Below are positions 9,578-21,913 of a DNA stretch of 64,000 bases, in pieces. Under the pieces are notes generated by a model that searched no databases, was not told the origin of the DNA, and worked only from the letters and a program-made list of their open reading frames with translations. The stretch spans positions 1 through 64,000 of the forward strand of contig LSMY01000004.1 in the NCBI GenBank assembly GCA_001641225.1. The letters are read 5' to 3'. This stretch comes from Mycoplasma sp. Bg2. GTDB taxonomy: Bacteria > Bacillota_I > Bacilli_A > Mycoplasmatales > Hepatoplasmataceae. The number at the start of each line of letters is the position of its first letter. The first letter of the stretch is position 1. The translations under genes were made by a program, and so were the position numbers.

Positions 9578-9898
9578 TTATAGTTTATCCAATAATTCTT
9601 TTAATTTTACTTCAGCTGTGAAGTTTTTTTGTACAAAAATCTGTTTTCCATTTCTATAACCAATAATTGTTGGAAAAACATTAATTTCAAAATCATTTGA
9701 TTCTGCTGCTCAATTATCTTGTTTGTCTATATCTATATTTGCAAACTTAATTTGATCTTCATATTGTGGAAAAACTTTTTCCCAAATGAATTTATTAATT
9801 TTACATCTTCCACATCATTTACTTGAAAAAACTAAAAGTACTTTTTCATTAATTTCAATTAACTTTTTTGCTTCGTTTGTTGTAATTTGTTTAATCAT
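9578..9898 (-). CDS. Thioredoxin-like protein
   Basis: A 106-residue thioredoxin-fold protein. The redox motif is CGRC in FSSKWCGRCKINK (about residues 28-31 of the fold), preceded by the Trp encoded by TGA, and the cis-proline is present in NVFPTIIGYRNG. Canonical thioredoxin has CGPC, so the Pro to Arg change would be expected to alter redox potential or partner choice. The start overlaps the end of ftsK by eight bases (ATGATTAA), so the two are likely cotranslated. It could serve as a second thioredoxin beside a canonical one elsewhere in the genome. Confidence 0.85.
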
Positions 9899-12815
9899 TT
9901 TTTTTACTATTAATTAGAACATTTCTTATTTTAGTTCCATCATCAACATCAATTACACCATTTCATTCTAGAGCATCAATAAGTTTTGAGGCTTCATTAT
10001 AATCAATTTTAAATCTTTTTTGAATCATGGGAATTGAGATTTTTTTGTTTAAAATAGTGTAATTATAAACATCTTGGTAAATTCCTTTAACAGATCTATT
10101 ATTTATTTCAGAATATAAAACTTTTTTACCAATTTGTTGTTTAATATCTATTTGATAAAAAGGTTTACATTCTTTTTTTACATAATTAACAATATCATTT
10201 ATTTCTTCAAAAGAAATATCTGCTGCTTGTCCTCTGAAAGCAAATTGACCGTAAAGTGAAAGCAGCATATCGCCGTTTTCTAATAATTTCTCTGCTCCTA
10301 CATGATCAAAAGCAATTTTAGAATCAACATTTGTTGCTAATGCTAAAACAATTTTTGAAGCAATATTTATTTTAATTTTTTTAGTAATAATATTTGATAA
10401 AGTTTTTTCTGTTCCAATTATTAAGTCCACTCCAACAGTGCGTGCTTTTGAAACTATTTGAGCAATTGCTTCTTCAGTAAAGGCTGAAGCTGACTGCATA
10501 AGTTCTGCTAATTCATCAATTATTACAATTAAATAAGGAATTACTGGTTTTTCTTCTGAACTTAATTTTTTATTTAATTCAGAAATATCTCTAGTTTGAT
10601 TTTCAGTCATTAGGTCATATCTATTGTTAATTTCAGTAATTACAGCTTTTAAAGCAAGATGTGCATCTTGAACGCTTGTTATAATCGGAGCAATTAAATG
10701 AGGAATTTCACGATAAATATTAAAATTAGATTTTTTAGAATCAATCAATAAAAATTTAAGTTCAGTTGGTTCATAATGCATCAACAATGAAATGATGATT
10801 AAATTAATAATTTTATTTTTATTTGAATTTGGTGCTCCTACAATTAATAAATTTGGAGTTTTAAATAAATCAAATATAAGGGGTTGACCAAAGGAGGTTT
10901 TTCCAAGAGCAACCATTGCTTCACCATTTTTAAATTCGCTTTTTTCAAAAATATCTTTATAGGAAATAATAGATCTAGTTCGATTAGGAATTTCAATACC
11001 AACTAATGTTTTTCCAGGAATTGGAGCTTGAATTCTAATTTTTTTAACCCCCAATGTTAACTTAATATTATCTTCTAATGAAACAATTCTTGTAAGTCTT
11101 ACTGTTGGCTGAACAGCAATTTCAAAAGTTGTAATCATAGGACCTATTATATAATTTGCAACATTAGCATCAATTTTAAAATGAGCAAACATTTCATCAA
11201 GTTGGCCTGAACGAATAATCGTTTCTTCTTTTAAAGCATCTTCTTCATCAATTGGTTTAACAAAATTTTTTAAAAGAAATAATTGTGGTTTAGAATATTT
11301 TTTACATCAATTCAAATTAACAATTTTATTTGAATTCATGAGATTTTCACTAATAATTTTATTATTAATTTTTTGTTCAAAATCTTTTTTAACAGTTTCT
11401 TTTGCTTCATTAACAACTTCAAGAATTTCTTCTGATGATTCAATTGGATAAGTCATTAATTCATGTTTACTAGGATCAATAATTGTTTCTGCGGTAACTT
11501 CTTTATGTAAAGAAAGTTCATCTTTTGCATCCATATTTAAACTACTTTTAAGTGTTTGATCAGCTTCTTTAAATATGTCATCAGCATAAGTTTCAATTAA
11601 AGGAATTTCCACGTCTTCATCATTAGCTGTTTTTTTGAAAATTTCAAAAAGTTCATGATTAAAGTCATCATTAACTGCTTTACTAAATTTATCAATATTA
11701 GTTTCAACAAATGAAATAGGAGCATCTGGTTTTAATTCATAATTATTTGTAATTTTTTTTTCTTGTTCTGCATCAATTGTTTTTTTACTTGTAGAAGGAA
11801 GGGTTGGAGATATTTCACCAAGATCTCTAAGCAAAGCAAATTTTTGTAATTCTGTAATGGTTCTATTTTTTTTGAATTGTTTTTCTTGACGTCTTTTGCT
11901 TATGATTTCATGTTTAAGTTTTTCTAATCTTTCTTTTTCATTGTAAACAATTTGTTTTTCTTCAAGATTATCTTTTGATTTAATTGTTTCTCTAATTTGG
12001 TCTACTACCATAGAAGTTGCAACATTATAATTACTTGAATCATCAACTATTCTTTCTTGTGCTTCAGTTAATTTTTCTTCGAATTTTTTAGCATTCTTTT
12101 CTAAAGCAATTTCTTCTAAAGCTGTTTCTTCAGCTTTTTCTTGATCTTCTTCTCCAACTTTTGGATCTTTGTCATCAATTTCTTTAGAATTTTTGTTAAT
12201 TTGTTTGTCTTCTAACCAATAATTTCAAACATCATATCTTCCTGTATATAAAGCCACTGCTCCATAAATAACTAGAAGTATACAAACAGTCATCATTATT
12301 CCAAGGTAAGCATGTGTTCCGCTAAGCCCAGCAAGGCAATAAGGAATAATTCCAAATGTATGCCATTCATTATAATAACTACCTAAGCCATTACCAATAT
12401 ATCCATCTCCGCCTCCAAAAGCTCCCGCAGCCATATTATTGCTAAAACTATTAGCATCATAAGCTAAAATTATGGAAACTTGAATTAAGAAAATTACAGC
12501 AAGAAGAATAATACATATTTTTCAAAATGAATGATTTTTTAATAAGAAATCTCTTAATCTATTATCAAAAAAATGTCCGGATGCCCAAACATAAAGCATA
12601 AAGATTAAAAAGAAAGTAAAATAAAATCCAATTGTAGTAATAAATAAAAAATAAGTAATTGCAAAAAAAGGATTTCAAAGTCAAGGCAAAATTATAATAG
12701 ATAATGTTCAAAAGGTAAGAATAGAAAGAAAAATAATTCCTGTTTTTTTATTATTTCGATGGTCTTCATAAAATTTTTTCGGATAATCCTCATATAATTT
12801 TTTAATATTGCTCAT
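9891..12815 (-). CDS. ftsK: FtsK/SpoIIIE DNA translocase with degenerate P-loop
   Basis: A 974-residue protein with the FtsK plan: four hydrophobic segments in the first 190 or so residues, a long charged linker, a motor domain and a C-terminal winged-helix gamma domain (MIQKRFKIDYNEASKLID). FtsK pumps chromosomal DNA through the division septum. The Walker B segment VIIDELAELM (Asp near residue 767) is intact, as are GIEIPNRTR and GAEKLLENGDMLL. The Walker A motif is not: it reads GAPNSNKNK (residues 660-668), where the family has GxTGSGKS; both Gly and the final Ser/Thr are replaced by Asn. The downstream TQRP motif is TEKT. ATP hydrolysis is therefore doubtful. Many TGA codons are Trp. The start is five bases after the RNase J-like stop. 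Confidence 0.92.
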
Positions 12816-12820
12816 AACTG

Positions 12821-14476
12821 CTATTTAATCTCCATTGGTTCTAATTTTAGAACTATCATAGGTATTTTTTTAATTTGTGTTCTAAAAATTTTGGTAAGGT
12901 CTTTTTTAATCAAGCTTTCAACTTTATTTTGTTTAAAATTATCTTGATTTTGTTTTAGTGTTGTTAATATTGAGTCTTCAATTTTGCTCATCAATTGTTC
13001 TTGATTATTCACAAAAATAACTCCACGCATTTGAATATCGATATTTGAAATAACTTTGCAAGTTTTTTTATCATACATTAGTCCAATAGTACATAGTCCA
13101 TCTTTTGCTAAAGCTGCTCTATTTTCAATTACTTCTGTTGCAACTCTTGCATCGGTAACTTCTTCAATAATGGTATTCCCAGTTTCTCTAATTTTACGAA
13201 CTAGACCATTATAAACACCATCTTCAATCTCCATGATTTCACCATTATCGGCCATAATTACTTTTTTAGAACTAACCATTCCTAAATTATGAGCAAGTTC
13301 TTTTACTTTTACCATTTGCATGTAATAACCTTGAATAGGCATTAAATATTCTGGATTTATAAATTTAAGGTAGTTTTTAATATCAAATTGGGATGGATGA
13401 ATTGATAACTTTTCATTCGCAGATCAAGTAATTATTTCTGGATCAATTTTAAAAATATTATTTGTTATTGTTGCATAAACATGCTCATTTCCAGCTTGGG
13501 GAGGAGCAGCCATGACAAAAATATCATCATGTTCAATTTTGAATTTTAGTGGATCTACTTCTTCAATATAAATAAGAATTTTTTGGTATAAATTTGTTCT
13601 TGTTCCAGTAACAATAATAATTGATTTTTCTTTATTTGCATCATCATAATTTTTTTCAAATAATTTAACATTATGAACAGGAATTTGTTTGTTATTCATC
13701 ATCATAATAATTAAATTAAGCATTTTACGATCTGTAAAAAAGATTTTTTTATGATCTTTATTTGCCCGGTTAATAATTTCAATAATATTAATAATTTCAT
13801 CTTCATAAATAGCAACAACCATTCTTTTTTTACCTTTAAGCGGTTCTTTTATTTTTGAAGTAATTCTAAAATGTGGTGAAATAGAAGACAAAATATTTGC
13901 ATTTAATGAATCAGACATGAAAACTAAGTTTTTTTCATGAGATAAAGCTTCAAGTTCGTCCATAATGTTAACTTGATATTCTTCAATTGAATCAAAAATG
14001 TAATCTGTCATGTAAATGATATTTCCATCAGGGGTAGCAACAGAATAACCATAACTACCAGGAATTGATCCACTAACAGGAATTGCTTTGATCTCATTTT
14101 GAAGATCTTTGGTAACTTCACCAGGATTTAAGACAAAAGTATTCCAATCTTTTGCTTTTGAGCCAAAGAAAATTGGCAATGAATCCATTGTTATTTTAGA
14201 TCCAAATATTTTAATGTTTGGAACTATTTTTATAATTTGAGAAAGGGCTCCTATTTTTAGAATATTTGCAGAAGAAAGAAAAATACCTTTAATTTTATCT
14301 CTATTTTCTTCTAAATAATCTAATCTAGGAATAAAATGTTGAACTCCGAACTCATTATTTAATGGTTCGTAAACTCCAGCATCAAAGATATAGATTTTTG
14401 AATCTACATCAACTATATACATCCCTTTTTCTTTTTCATCAAGCCCACCTAGGGCTAAAATATTTATTTTTGACAT
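12821..14476 (-). CDS. RNase J-like protein lacking metal ligands
   Basis: A 551-residue member of the RNase J family by overall layout: N-terminal metallo-beta-lactamase region (LALGGLDEKEKGMYIVDVD), a central beta-CASP region and a C-terminal domain (ALAKDGLCTIGLMYD, compare RNase J GVGxVGxxVL). The catalytic HxHxDH is replaced by SSANILKIG (residues 68-76), the HASGH-type motif by SIHPSQ, and the late HGE by QGY. It should be inactive as a nuclease. An intact RNase J lies at 49941-51764, so this may be the structural partner in a J1/J2-like complex. Scaffolding is inference; loss of the motifs is seen directly. Confidence 0.85.
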
Positions 14477-14489
14477 ATCCGTTATTTTC

Positions 14490-15404
14490 TTAATTATACT
14501 CCTCTATTTTTGCTATTTTTTTGTTGAAAGTCCTTGGAAGTACTGCTTCAAATTCCTTTTTTTCTCCATCAAGATCAAGAAATGAAATATATTTTGCATG
14601 TAAAAATTGTCCAAAGTCTAAAATCTCTTTTTCCTCGTTTACTTTTATTCCATAAATTTGATCATTATAAATTGGATGATCAATATATTGCATATGAACC
14701 CTAATTTGATGTGTTCTTCCTGTTGCAATTTTAAATTCCACCAAATCAAAATCTCTAAATCTTCTTTTGACATTAAAATAGGTAATTGCATTTTTACTAT
14801 TTTTGGTAGTTACAGTCATTTTTTTTCGATTATGAAGGTCTCTTCCAATTGGCGCATCAATCATCCCTTGTTTATTTTCTAAATTTCCAACTACTAATCC
14901 AGTATATTTTTTAACAATTTCCCTGTTTGCAAATTGCTCTTGAATATAATAATGAAATTCGTTGGTTTTTGCTATTATCATTAACCCTGAAGTGTCTTTA
15001 TCTAAACGATGAACAATTCCTGGACGATTGGTATCCATTTGAGAAAGAGGGATATTCAATGCTAAAAGAATGTTAACTAATGTTTTATCAGGATTACCAT
15101 TTCCTGGGTGAACAGTAAGTCCAGAATGCTTATTAATGATTAAATAATCTGGAGTTTCTTCAATAATATCTATTCAAGAAAAATCATTTCAAGGGATTAG
15201 ATCATTATGTTGTTCTTCCAGTAAAACTTCAAGATCATTTATTCCGCTAATTCTAGATCCAGATTTTAATACTTTTTCTCCATTACAAAAAACCTTACCT
15301 TGGTCAATAAGTTTTTTAACTTTTGATCTTGTAATTTCAAAATTATTCGATATTACTTGATCAATTCGCTCATTTGTAGTTTCTAAATTAATTTTTATTT
15401 TCAT
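14490..15404 (-). CDS. rluD: Pseudouridine synthase, RluA/RluD family
   Basis: A 304-residue enzyme that converts uridines of 23S rRNA to pseudouridine. An N-terminal S4 RNA-binding domain (about residues 1-65, ITRSKVKKLIDQGKVFCNG) precedes the catalytic domain with the catalytic HRLDKDTSGLM and RTHQIRVHM motifs. A linker TGA pair encodes Trp in IPWNDFSW. The 5' end overlaps the end of valS by 17 bases. Assignment to RluD rather than another RluA-type enzyme rests on the S4 domain and length and is not certain. Confidence 0.92.
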
Positions 15405-17946
15405 TTATAATTATTTCTATTGATTTTTGATAAAAAAGAACTTTTGCTTTTTCTTTTTCGATTAATTTTTTATCTGCATGGGCAATAAATTTTTTGTTTT
15501 CAAGAAAGCTCTTTGCTCTACTAAGCTCAGCTTCTAAATGTTTTAGTGTTTCCTTAATTAATTGTTTTTTTGATTTTAGGGCTGAATCTTCAAGCGAATA
15601 ATAAACAATTCCTACTCCTGGAGTTATAACAACTCCAGTTGCTTCTTGAACATCTTGATTAATATTAATTATTGTATTTGTATTTTTAATAAATAAATCT
15701 ATAAACTGTTTATTTATCTTAATTGAAGTTGTTAATGTAATAATGCTATTATTTTTAATTTTTGGCATTGATTGACAAATTCGAATAGCTTTGTAAAGTG
15801 TAAGAAGAACTTGAGCATCCCCATCAACCTCAGTAGAAACTTCCTTAGGATAACTCTCGAGTAAAATTGATTTTTTTAAAACTAAATGTTTTTTTAAATT
15901 ATCATATAACTCTTCTGTTAAGAAAGGAATAAATGGATGTAAAACTATTAAAATGTTTGCAAAAATATTTAATGTATTTTCTAATTGTTTTTTTGTAGGA
16001 TCTTTTTTAACAAATTCTAAATAATTATTTGCAAATTGATTAAAAATAAACTTATTAATATTTTCATAAATAATTGTTAAGTTATAAATTTCCACATTCT
16101 CTTCTATATTTTTAACTAAATTATTAAATTTTTCTAAAATATAGGTATCAATTTTAGTAGGAATTAAATCTTTAAGATCCTTTTTAGAAAAATCTACTAA
16201 TTTATTAACTTCAATTAAGTGATCAATAAGTTTTGCGGTGTTAAATAATTTATTGTTAACATCCCAAGCAGAATTAATTTTTTTAACATTATATTTAAGG
16301 TCTTGTCCAGGAGTAGAATTTCCCAAAAGATAAGTTCTAAGTGAATCTGATCCTCATTTATCTATTTCTTCCATTGGATCAACTCCGTTTCCAAGTGATT
16401 TAGACATTTTTCTTCCTTGATTGTCTCTTATTAGTCCATGATTAATTTCATTATGGAAAGGTGGTCTTCCATCGATTTCAATTGCTAGAAAAATCATCCG
16501 AGAAACTCAAAATAAAATAATGTCATATCCAGTAAATAGAGTTGAGGAAAGATAATTTGGATTATCTTGTCTTTTAATTACTGCTTCATCTTTAAAAACA
16601 AGTGGTCAAAGTCCAGAAGAATATCAAGTATCCAAAACATCTTCATCTTGTATTCAATTTTCTCCGGGTGATTCTATTTGTACTTTTATTTGATCTTCAA
16701 AATATCAAGCAGGAATTTGATGACCCCATCATAGTTGTCTAGAAATACATCAATCCTCCATTTTTTCTGATCAATTAGTAAAATCATTTTCAAATCTTTT
16801 TGGATAAAAATTTATCGGCGTTTTAGTATCTTGATTTTTTAAAGCATTTGTTGAAAGTTTTTTAGCATCAATAAATCATTGAATTGATAATCTTGGTTCA
16901 ATTAATGCACCAGATCTTTCTGATAAAGAAACTATATGTGGATAATCAACAATTTTTGCAATTTGTTGATTAGCTTTTAAATCAGTTACAACTTTAATTC
17001 TTGCTTCTTCACGGCTTAAATTTGCATATTTTCCGCATTCTTTATTTAGAGTTGCATCTTCATTAAAAATATTAACAAAAGCTAACTTATGTTTTTTTGC
17101 AAGTTCATAATCATTAAAGTCATGAGCTGGAGTTACTTTCATAACTGCAGTTCCAAATTCAATGTCAACATAAGAATCAGCTAAAATAGGAAGTTCTTCT
17201 CCATTTACGGGATTAATTGCAATTTTACCAATAAGTTTGCCATAACGTTCATCTTTTGGATGAACAACTAAAGCTTTATCCCCAAACATTGTTTCTGGTC
17301 TTGTTGTTGAAACAATTAGAGTTTCTTTTGAATCTTTTAATTTATAAATAACATCATATAATTTGCCATTAATTTGTTCATGATTTATTTCAATATTAGA
17401 AATTGCTGTTTTTAAAATAGGATCTCAATTAATTAACTTTTTGGCACGAAAAATTAAACCTTTATTATAAAGTTCTACAAAACTATTTAAAACTAAATCA
17501 TTTACATCTTTATCTAAGGTAAATTTTAATTTATCAAAATCTGCTGCAATTCCCAATTTATCTCATTGGGCAAGAATATCTTTTTGATATTCATCTTTTC
17601 AAGATCACATTTTTTGTAAAAACTTTTCTCTTCCAAGATCAAGTCTTGTTAAGTTTTGTTCTTCATAAAGTCTTTTTTCCACTATTGCCTGTGTTGCAAT
17701 TCCAGCATGGTCTGTTCCAGGATATCAAATGGCATCATAATTATGTAACTGTTTATAACGAATAAGTAGATCAGGATAATATAAGTCCCAAGCATGCCCT
17801 AAATGTAATTTTCCAGTTACATTTGGTGGAGGCATGATGATTGTAAATGCTTTTAATTCTGAATTATGAGACTTAAAATAATCATTTTTCTTTCAAAATG
17901 ATTGCCATTTATTTTCTATTTGCTTTGGATTATATTTGTCTAGCAT
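15388..17946 (-). CDS. valS: Valyl-tRNA synthetase
   Basis: An 852-residue class I synthetase charging tRNA-Val. The HIGH signature is HLGHA in [15 protein letters not shown], the KMSKS signature is [13 protein letters not shown], and the editing domain includes the [10 protein letters not shown] segment. The C-terminus has the ValRS coiled-coil arm ([21 protein letters not shown] region). Many Trp are TGA. The ATG shares a base with the lon stop (TAATG), and the 3' end overlaps rluD, so valS is embedded in a lon-valS-rluD unit. Length is near the usual 870-880 for Firmicutes. Confidence 0.97.
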
Positions 17947-20270
17947 TACTTAAATACTTCTTTATAGATTTCTTTATAATTTTTAAAAGATTTAATTTTT
18001 AAACTATCTTTTACTTCTTGAGGAATATCAACTAGATCTTTTACATTATCTGCAGGAATTAAAATCATTTTAAGTCCAGAACGATTTGCACTAATTGATT
18101 TTTCTTTAAGCCCACCAATTGGAAAGACTTTTCCACGAAGAGTTATTTCTCCTGTCATTCCAATTAAGTTTGAAACAGGTCTTTTTGTTAAGGCACTAAT
18201 CAAAGCAGTTGTAAAAGTTACTCCAGCTGATGGTCCATCTTTTGGCGTTGCCCCATCAGGCGAATGAACATGGATGTCTAATGATTTAAAGATTTCTTCT
18301 CCATCTTTTGATTTAGGAATTCCAAAATAATCTGCATTTGCTTTTACATAAGAAAGTGCAATTTTTGCTGATTCAGTCATAACATCTTTTAATTGGCCGG
18401 TAATTACAATTTTTCCATCACCAGGATAAGTTGAAACTTCAATTGGTAAAATATCTCCACCATACTGGGTTCAAGCAAGTCCGGTAACTGTCCCAATTTG
18501 TGGCGAATCATCTTTTTTAGAATGTTCAAATTTTGGATTACCAAGTAATTTTTTAAGTTTAGCTGGGGTAATTGAATAAGAATTTTTAACTTCACCGTTT
18601 AATTTTAAAACTAAAATTTTTCTTGCAACTTCATCAATTACTCTTCTTAACTGTCTAACTCCAGCTTCAATTGTATATTTTTGAATAACAAACATAATTG
18701 CTTCATCTGATCATTTGAAAAGTGGTTTAGAAATTTTAGTATCAGCTAAAATTCCAGGAATTAAATGTCTTTTTGCAATTTCCAATTTTTCCATTTCAGT
18801 ATATGAAGAAAGTTCAATAATATCTAATCTATCATATAGTGCTTCTGGAATTTGATTCATGTAGTTTGCTGTTGCAATAAAAGTTACATTGCTTAAATCA
18901 TAATCTTCTTCTAAATAGTGATCATTGAAATTTTGGTTTTGTTCATAATCTAAAACTTCAAGCATTGCACTTGCAGGGTCGCCTTTATAATCAGAAGACA
19001 TTTTATCAATTTCATCAAGTAAGATTACTGGATTAATTACTCCAGCTTTTTTCATTGCTAAAATTATTTTTCCAGGCATAGAAGCAATATAAGTTCTTCG
19101 ATGTCCTCTAATTTCAGCTTCATCTTTAATTCCACCAAGAGAAATTTTGATAAAAGGTTTCCCTAATGCTTTTGCAATTGATTGTGCTAAAGTTGTTTTT
19201 CCAGTTCCTGGAGGACCAACAAGTGAAAGAATTGCTCCTTTTGAATCAGGATTATTTTGTTTTACTGCTAAAAATTCAATAATTTTAGCTTTTGGTTTTA
19301 AAAGTCCAAAATGATCTTGATCTAAAAGTTTTTTTGCTTTATTAATATCCAAATTATCATCAGCTCTTTGCCAGTAAGGAAGTTCCATTAAAGTTTCAAT
19401 ATAACTTCTTGTAATATTTGCTTCTGCAGCTTGAGAAGGAGTATTTGCTAATTTATTAATTTCTTTTAGTAATTTTTCTTTAATTGGTTTTGGATAAGGA
19501 TTGCCATTAACATGCTTTGTCATCTCTTCAATTTCATTACCTTCACCAGAAATTTCTGAAAGTTCATCTTGAATAGCTTTAAGTTTTTCTCTTAAATAAT
19601 ATTCTTTTTGTTGATTTGTCATTTTTGATTTAACACGTTCATTAATTGTTTCTGAAACTGAAGTACTATTTGCTTGAGCTTGTTGTTTTTCAAGAAGCAT
19701 TAAAATAAGACGAAGTTTTTTCTCCATGTCATTTTCTGCAAGTAAGTTAATTTTGAATATCAAAGAAGAAGGAATCATATGCCCAATTGCATTAACAAAT
19801 TCATAAGTAGATGATTGTTCAAATGGTTCAATATCTTCAAGGCTAATATTTATTGGTAGTTCTTGTAATTTTTCTTTAATAATTTCAAGAATTTTAGCTT
19901 TTAATTGCAATGATAATTTTGTTTTTAATTTTGTTTCTTTTAATATTTCATAGTTAGCACTAAAAGAAGTAGTTTTTTTAACATCAAAAATGTTTACTTT
20001 TTGTAAACCTCTTACTTTGATTTTAAATTGATCCTCTTCTTCTTCGGAACCTTCGACCATTGCCAAAGTTGCGATAGGAAAAATATTTGCTGAATCTATA
20101 TTACTATTTGATGTATGATAACCAATTAACAATGCACCATTATTTTTTTGAATTGCTACTTTAACAGCCTCAATTGATTCCGGTTTTCCAATTTGAATAC
20201 TATTTGAAAAAAGTGGAAAAACAATTGTGTCCACTGATATTAACAAAGGTAATTTTTTATTATCTGGCAT
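17946..20270 (-). CDS. lon: ATP-dependent protease Lon
   Basis: A 774-residue cytoplasmic serine protease. An N-terminal substrate-binding domain begins PLLISVDTIVFP; the AAA+ module has Walker A GPPGTGKTTLA, Walker B NPVILLDEIDKM; the C-terminal protease domain has the catalytic Ser in PKDGPSAGVT and the catalytic Lys in GGLKEKSISA. TGA codons at 18708-18710 and in the protease linker are Trp, so the gene is intact although broken under the standard code. AGGAGG lies upstream of the ATG. In Mollicutes Lon and FtsH carry most regulated proteolysis. It follows tig on the same strand. Confidence 0.97.
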
Positions 20271-20305
20271 TTGTATAAAAGCCTCCTATTTTAATTTAAG
20301 AAAAA

Positions 20306-21583
20306 TTATTTTTTAATTTTTTCAATTAATTTGTTAAATGTTAATCCTGATTTAACATTTTGTTCAGGTATTTGTTTTTTTATCTCTTCAATAGATAGAT
20401 TATTTTCTTTTGCAATTTTTTCTATTTCATTTTTAACATCTTCATCAGTAACATTAATTGCTAAATCTTTTATTAATTGTGAATAGATTAGTCCTGCCAT
20501 AATTCTTTTTGTTGCTTGAGGAGTTACGTTTTTTTCAATGAATTCTTCTTTTGAAATTTTAAGCATTTTTAGATAATCATCAAGTTTCATTCCTTGGTGA
20601 GAAAGTTGGTGTTCAAAATTTTGAACTGCTTTTTTAGTTTCTTGAACTTTTAAATCATCTGGAATAGTGATTTTTGAATCTTTAAGTTTACCAATAGCAT
20701 CAACAAATTTATCAAAGTAAGCATCTTTTGCTTCTTGTTGTTTTTTTTCACTGCTCATTTTTACAATTTTATCTTTTAAATCTGCAAATGATTTAAAGCC
20801 CATTTGTTGTAATTGTTTATCTAAATCTTCACCGCTAAGTTTAACTTCGTTTTTAACTGAATTAATTTTAACATCAAATTCTGCTGGTTTTCCTTTTAAA
20901 CTTTCTTCTGGATAAGTTTCTGGGAAATTAACTTTAACAGCAAATTCATCTCCGACTTTATGTCCAATAATTTGGTCTTCAAAGGTATCAATAAATGATT
21001 TTGAACCGATTGTAAGATCAAACCCTTCAGATTTTCCGCCTTCAAATTCTTTACCATCAACTTTTCCTAAAAAATCTAAATTAACAATATTTCCATCAAC
21101 AATTGCTGCTTCAGCTTTAACATCAACTTTTTTTGTAAGCATTTTATCTACTGATGCAAGTTCATTATCAATTTCTTCTTGTGCTACTTCAGCAACTTCG
21201 AATGCAATATCAATTTTAGAAATATCTCCTAATTTGATTTTAGGCATTAAAGCTGAAATAAATTTAACTTCAATTTCATCATTTGTAATTTTTAATATTT
21301 CAAGTCTTGGTTGTGAAATTACATCTTCTTTAAAAATTTCTTTATTAATTGAGTCAAAATGAAGATCAATTGCTTTATTTAAAGCATCACTTCTAATTTG
21401 ATCATGAGAAACATTTTTTTCTGCAATATTTTCTGGAACTTTCCCAGGTCTAAATCCTTTTAATTCTAATTTTTCAAAAATTTCTTTTTTTGCTTTTGCT
21501 AATAAATTGGTTCATTCTTCACCGTCTAGGCTAAAAGTAACTTCAATTCTATCATCTAATTTATTTGTCTTAATGTGTGACAT
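20306..21583 (-). CDS. tig: Trigger factor
   Basis: A 425-residue ribosome-associated chaperone. The ribosome-binding loop GFRPGKVP is near residue 46, in the N-terminal domain beginning MSHIKTNKLDD; a FKBP-type PPIase domain follows (VNLDFLGKVDGKEFEGG, GHKVGDEFAVKV), then the helical C-terminal domain. A TGA near residue 23 encodes Trp. The start at 21581-21583 is supported by AAGGAG. tig and lon stand in tandem with 35 bases between, so folding and proteolysis genes are probably cotranscribed. Confidence 0.96.
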
Positions 21584-21790
21584 AATACTCCTTGTTTTTA
21601 ATATACTTAAAATAATTATACATTGAGAATTATTAATAATTCATTGATTTTATTCAATTTTTAAGTATTTTTTAAATTTAAAAAATAAATTTGTTTAATT
21701 ATTTTAAAGATCTTATTTTATTAATAAATATAGTATTATATTTATCAAAATTATTAATGTCTGATTACATTATTTTGATAAAAAAAATGG

Positions 21791-21864
21791 CGCCCGCGAC
21801 AGGATTCGAACCTGTGACCCTACGCTTAGAAGGCGTATGCTCTATCCTGCTGAGCTACGCGGGC
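21791..21864 (-). tRNA. tRNA-Arg (UCU)
   Basis: A complete cloverleaf on the minus strand: acceptor GCCCGCG pairing with CGCGGGC, D-arm AGCTCAGCAGGATAGAGC, anticodon loop CTTCTAA with anticodon TCT, and T-loop GGTTCGAATCC. It reads AGA. The CCA end is not encoded. Confidence 0.95.
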
Positions 21865-21913
21865 AAGACACTACTTAAATTATTACAAAAAAACAGGAAA
21901 AAAACTATTCTTT

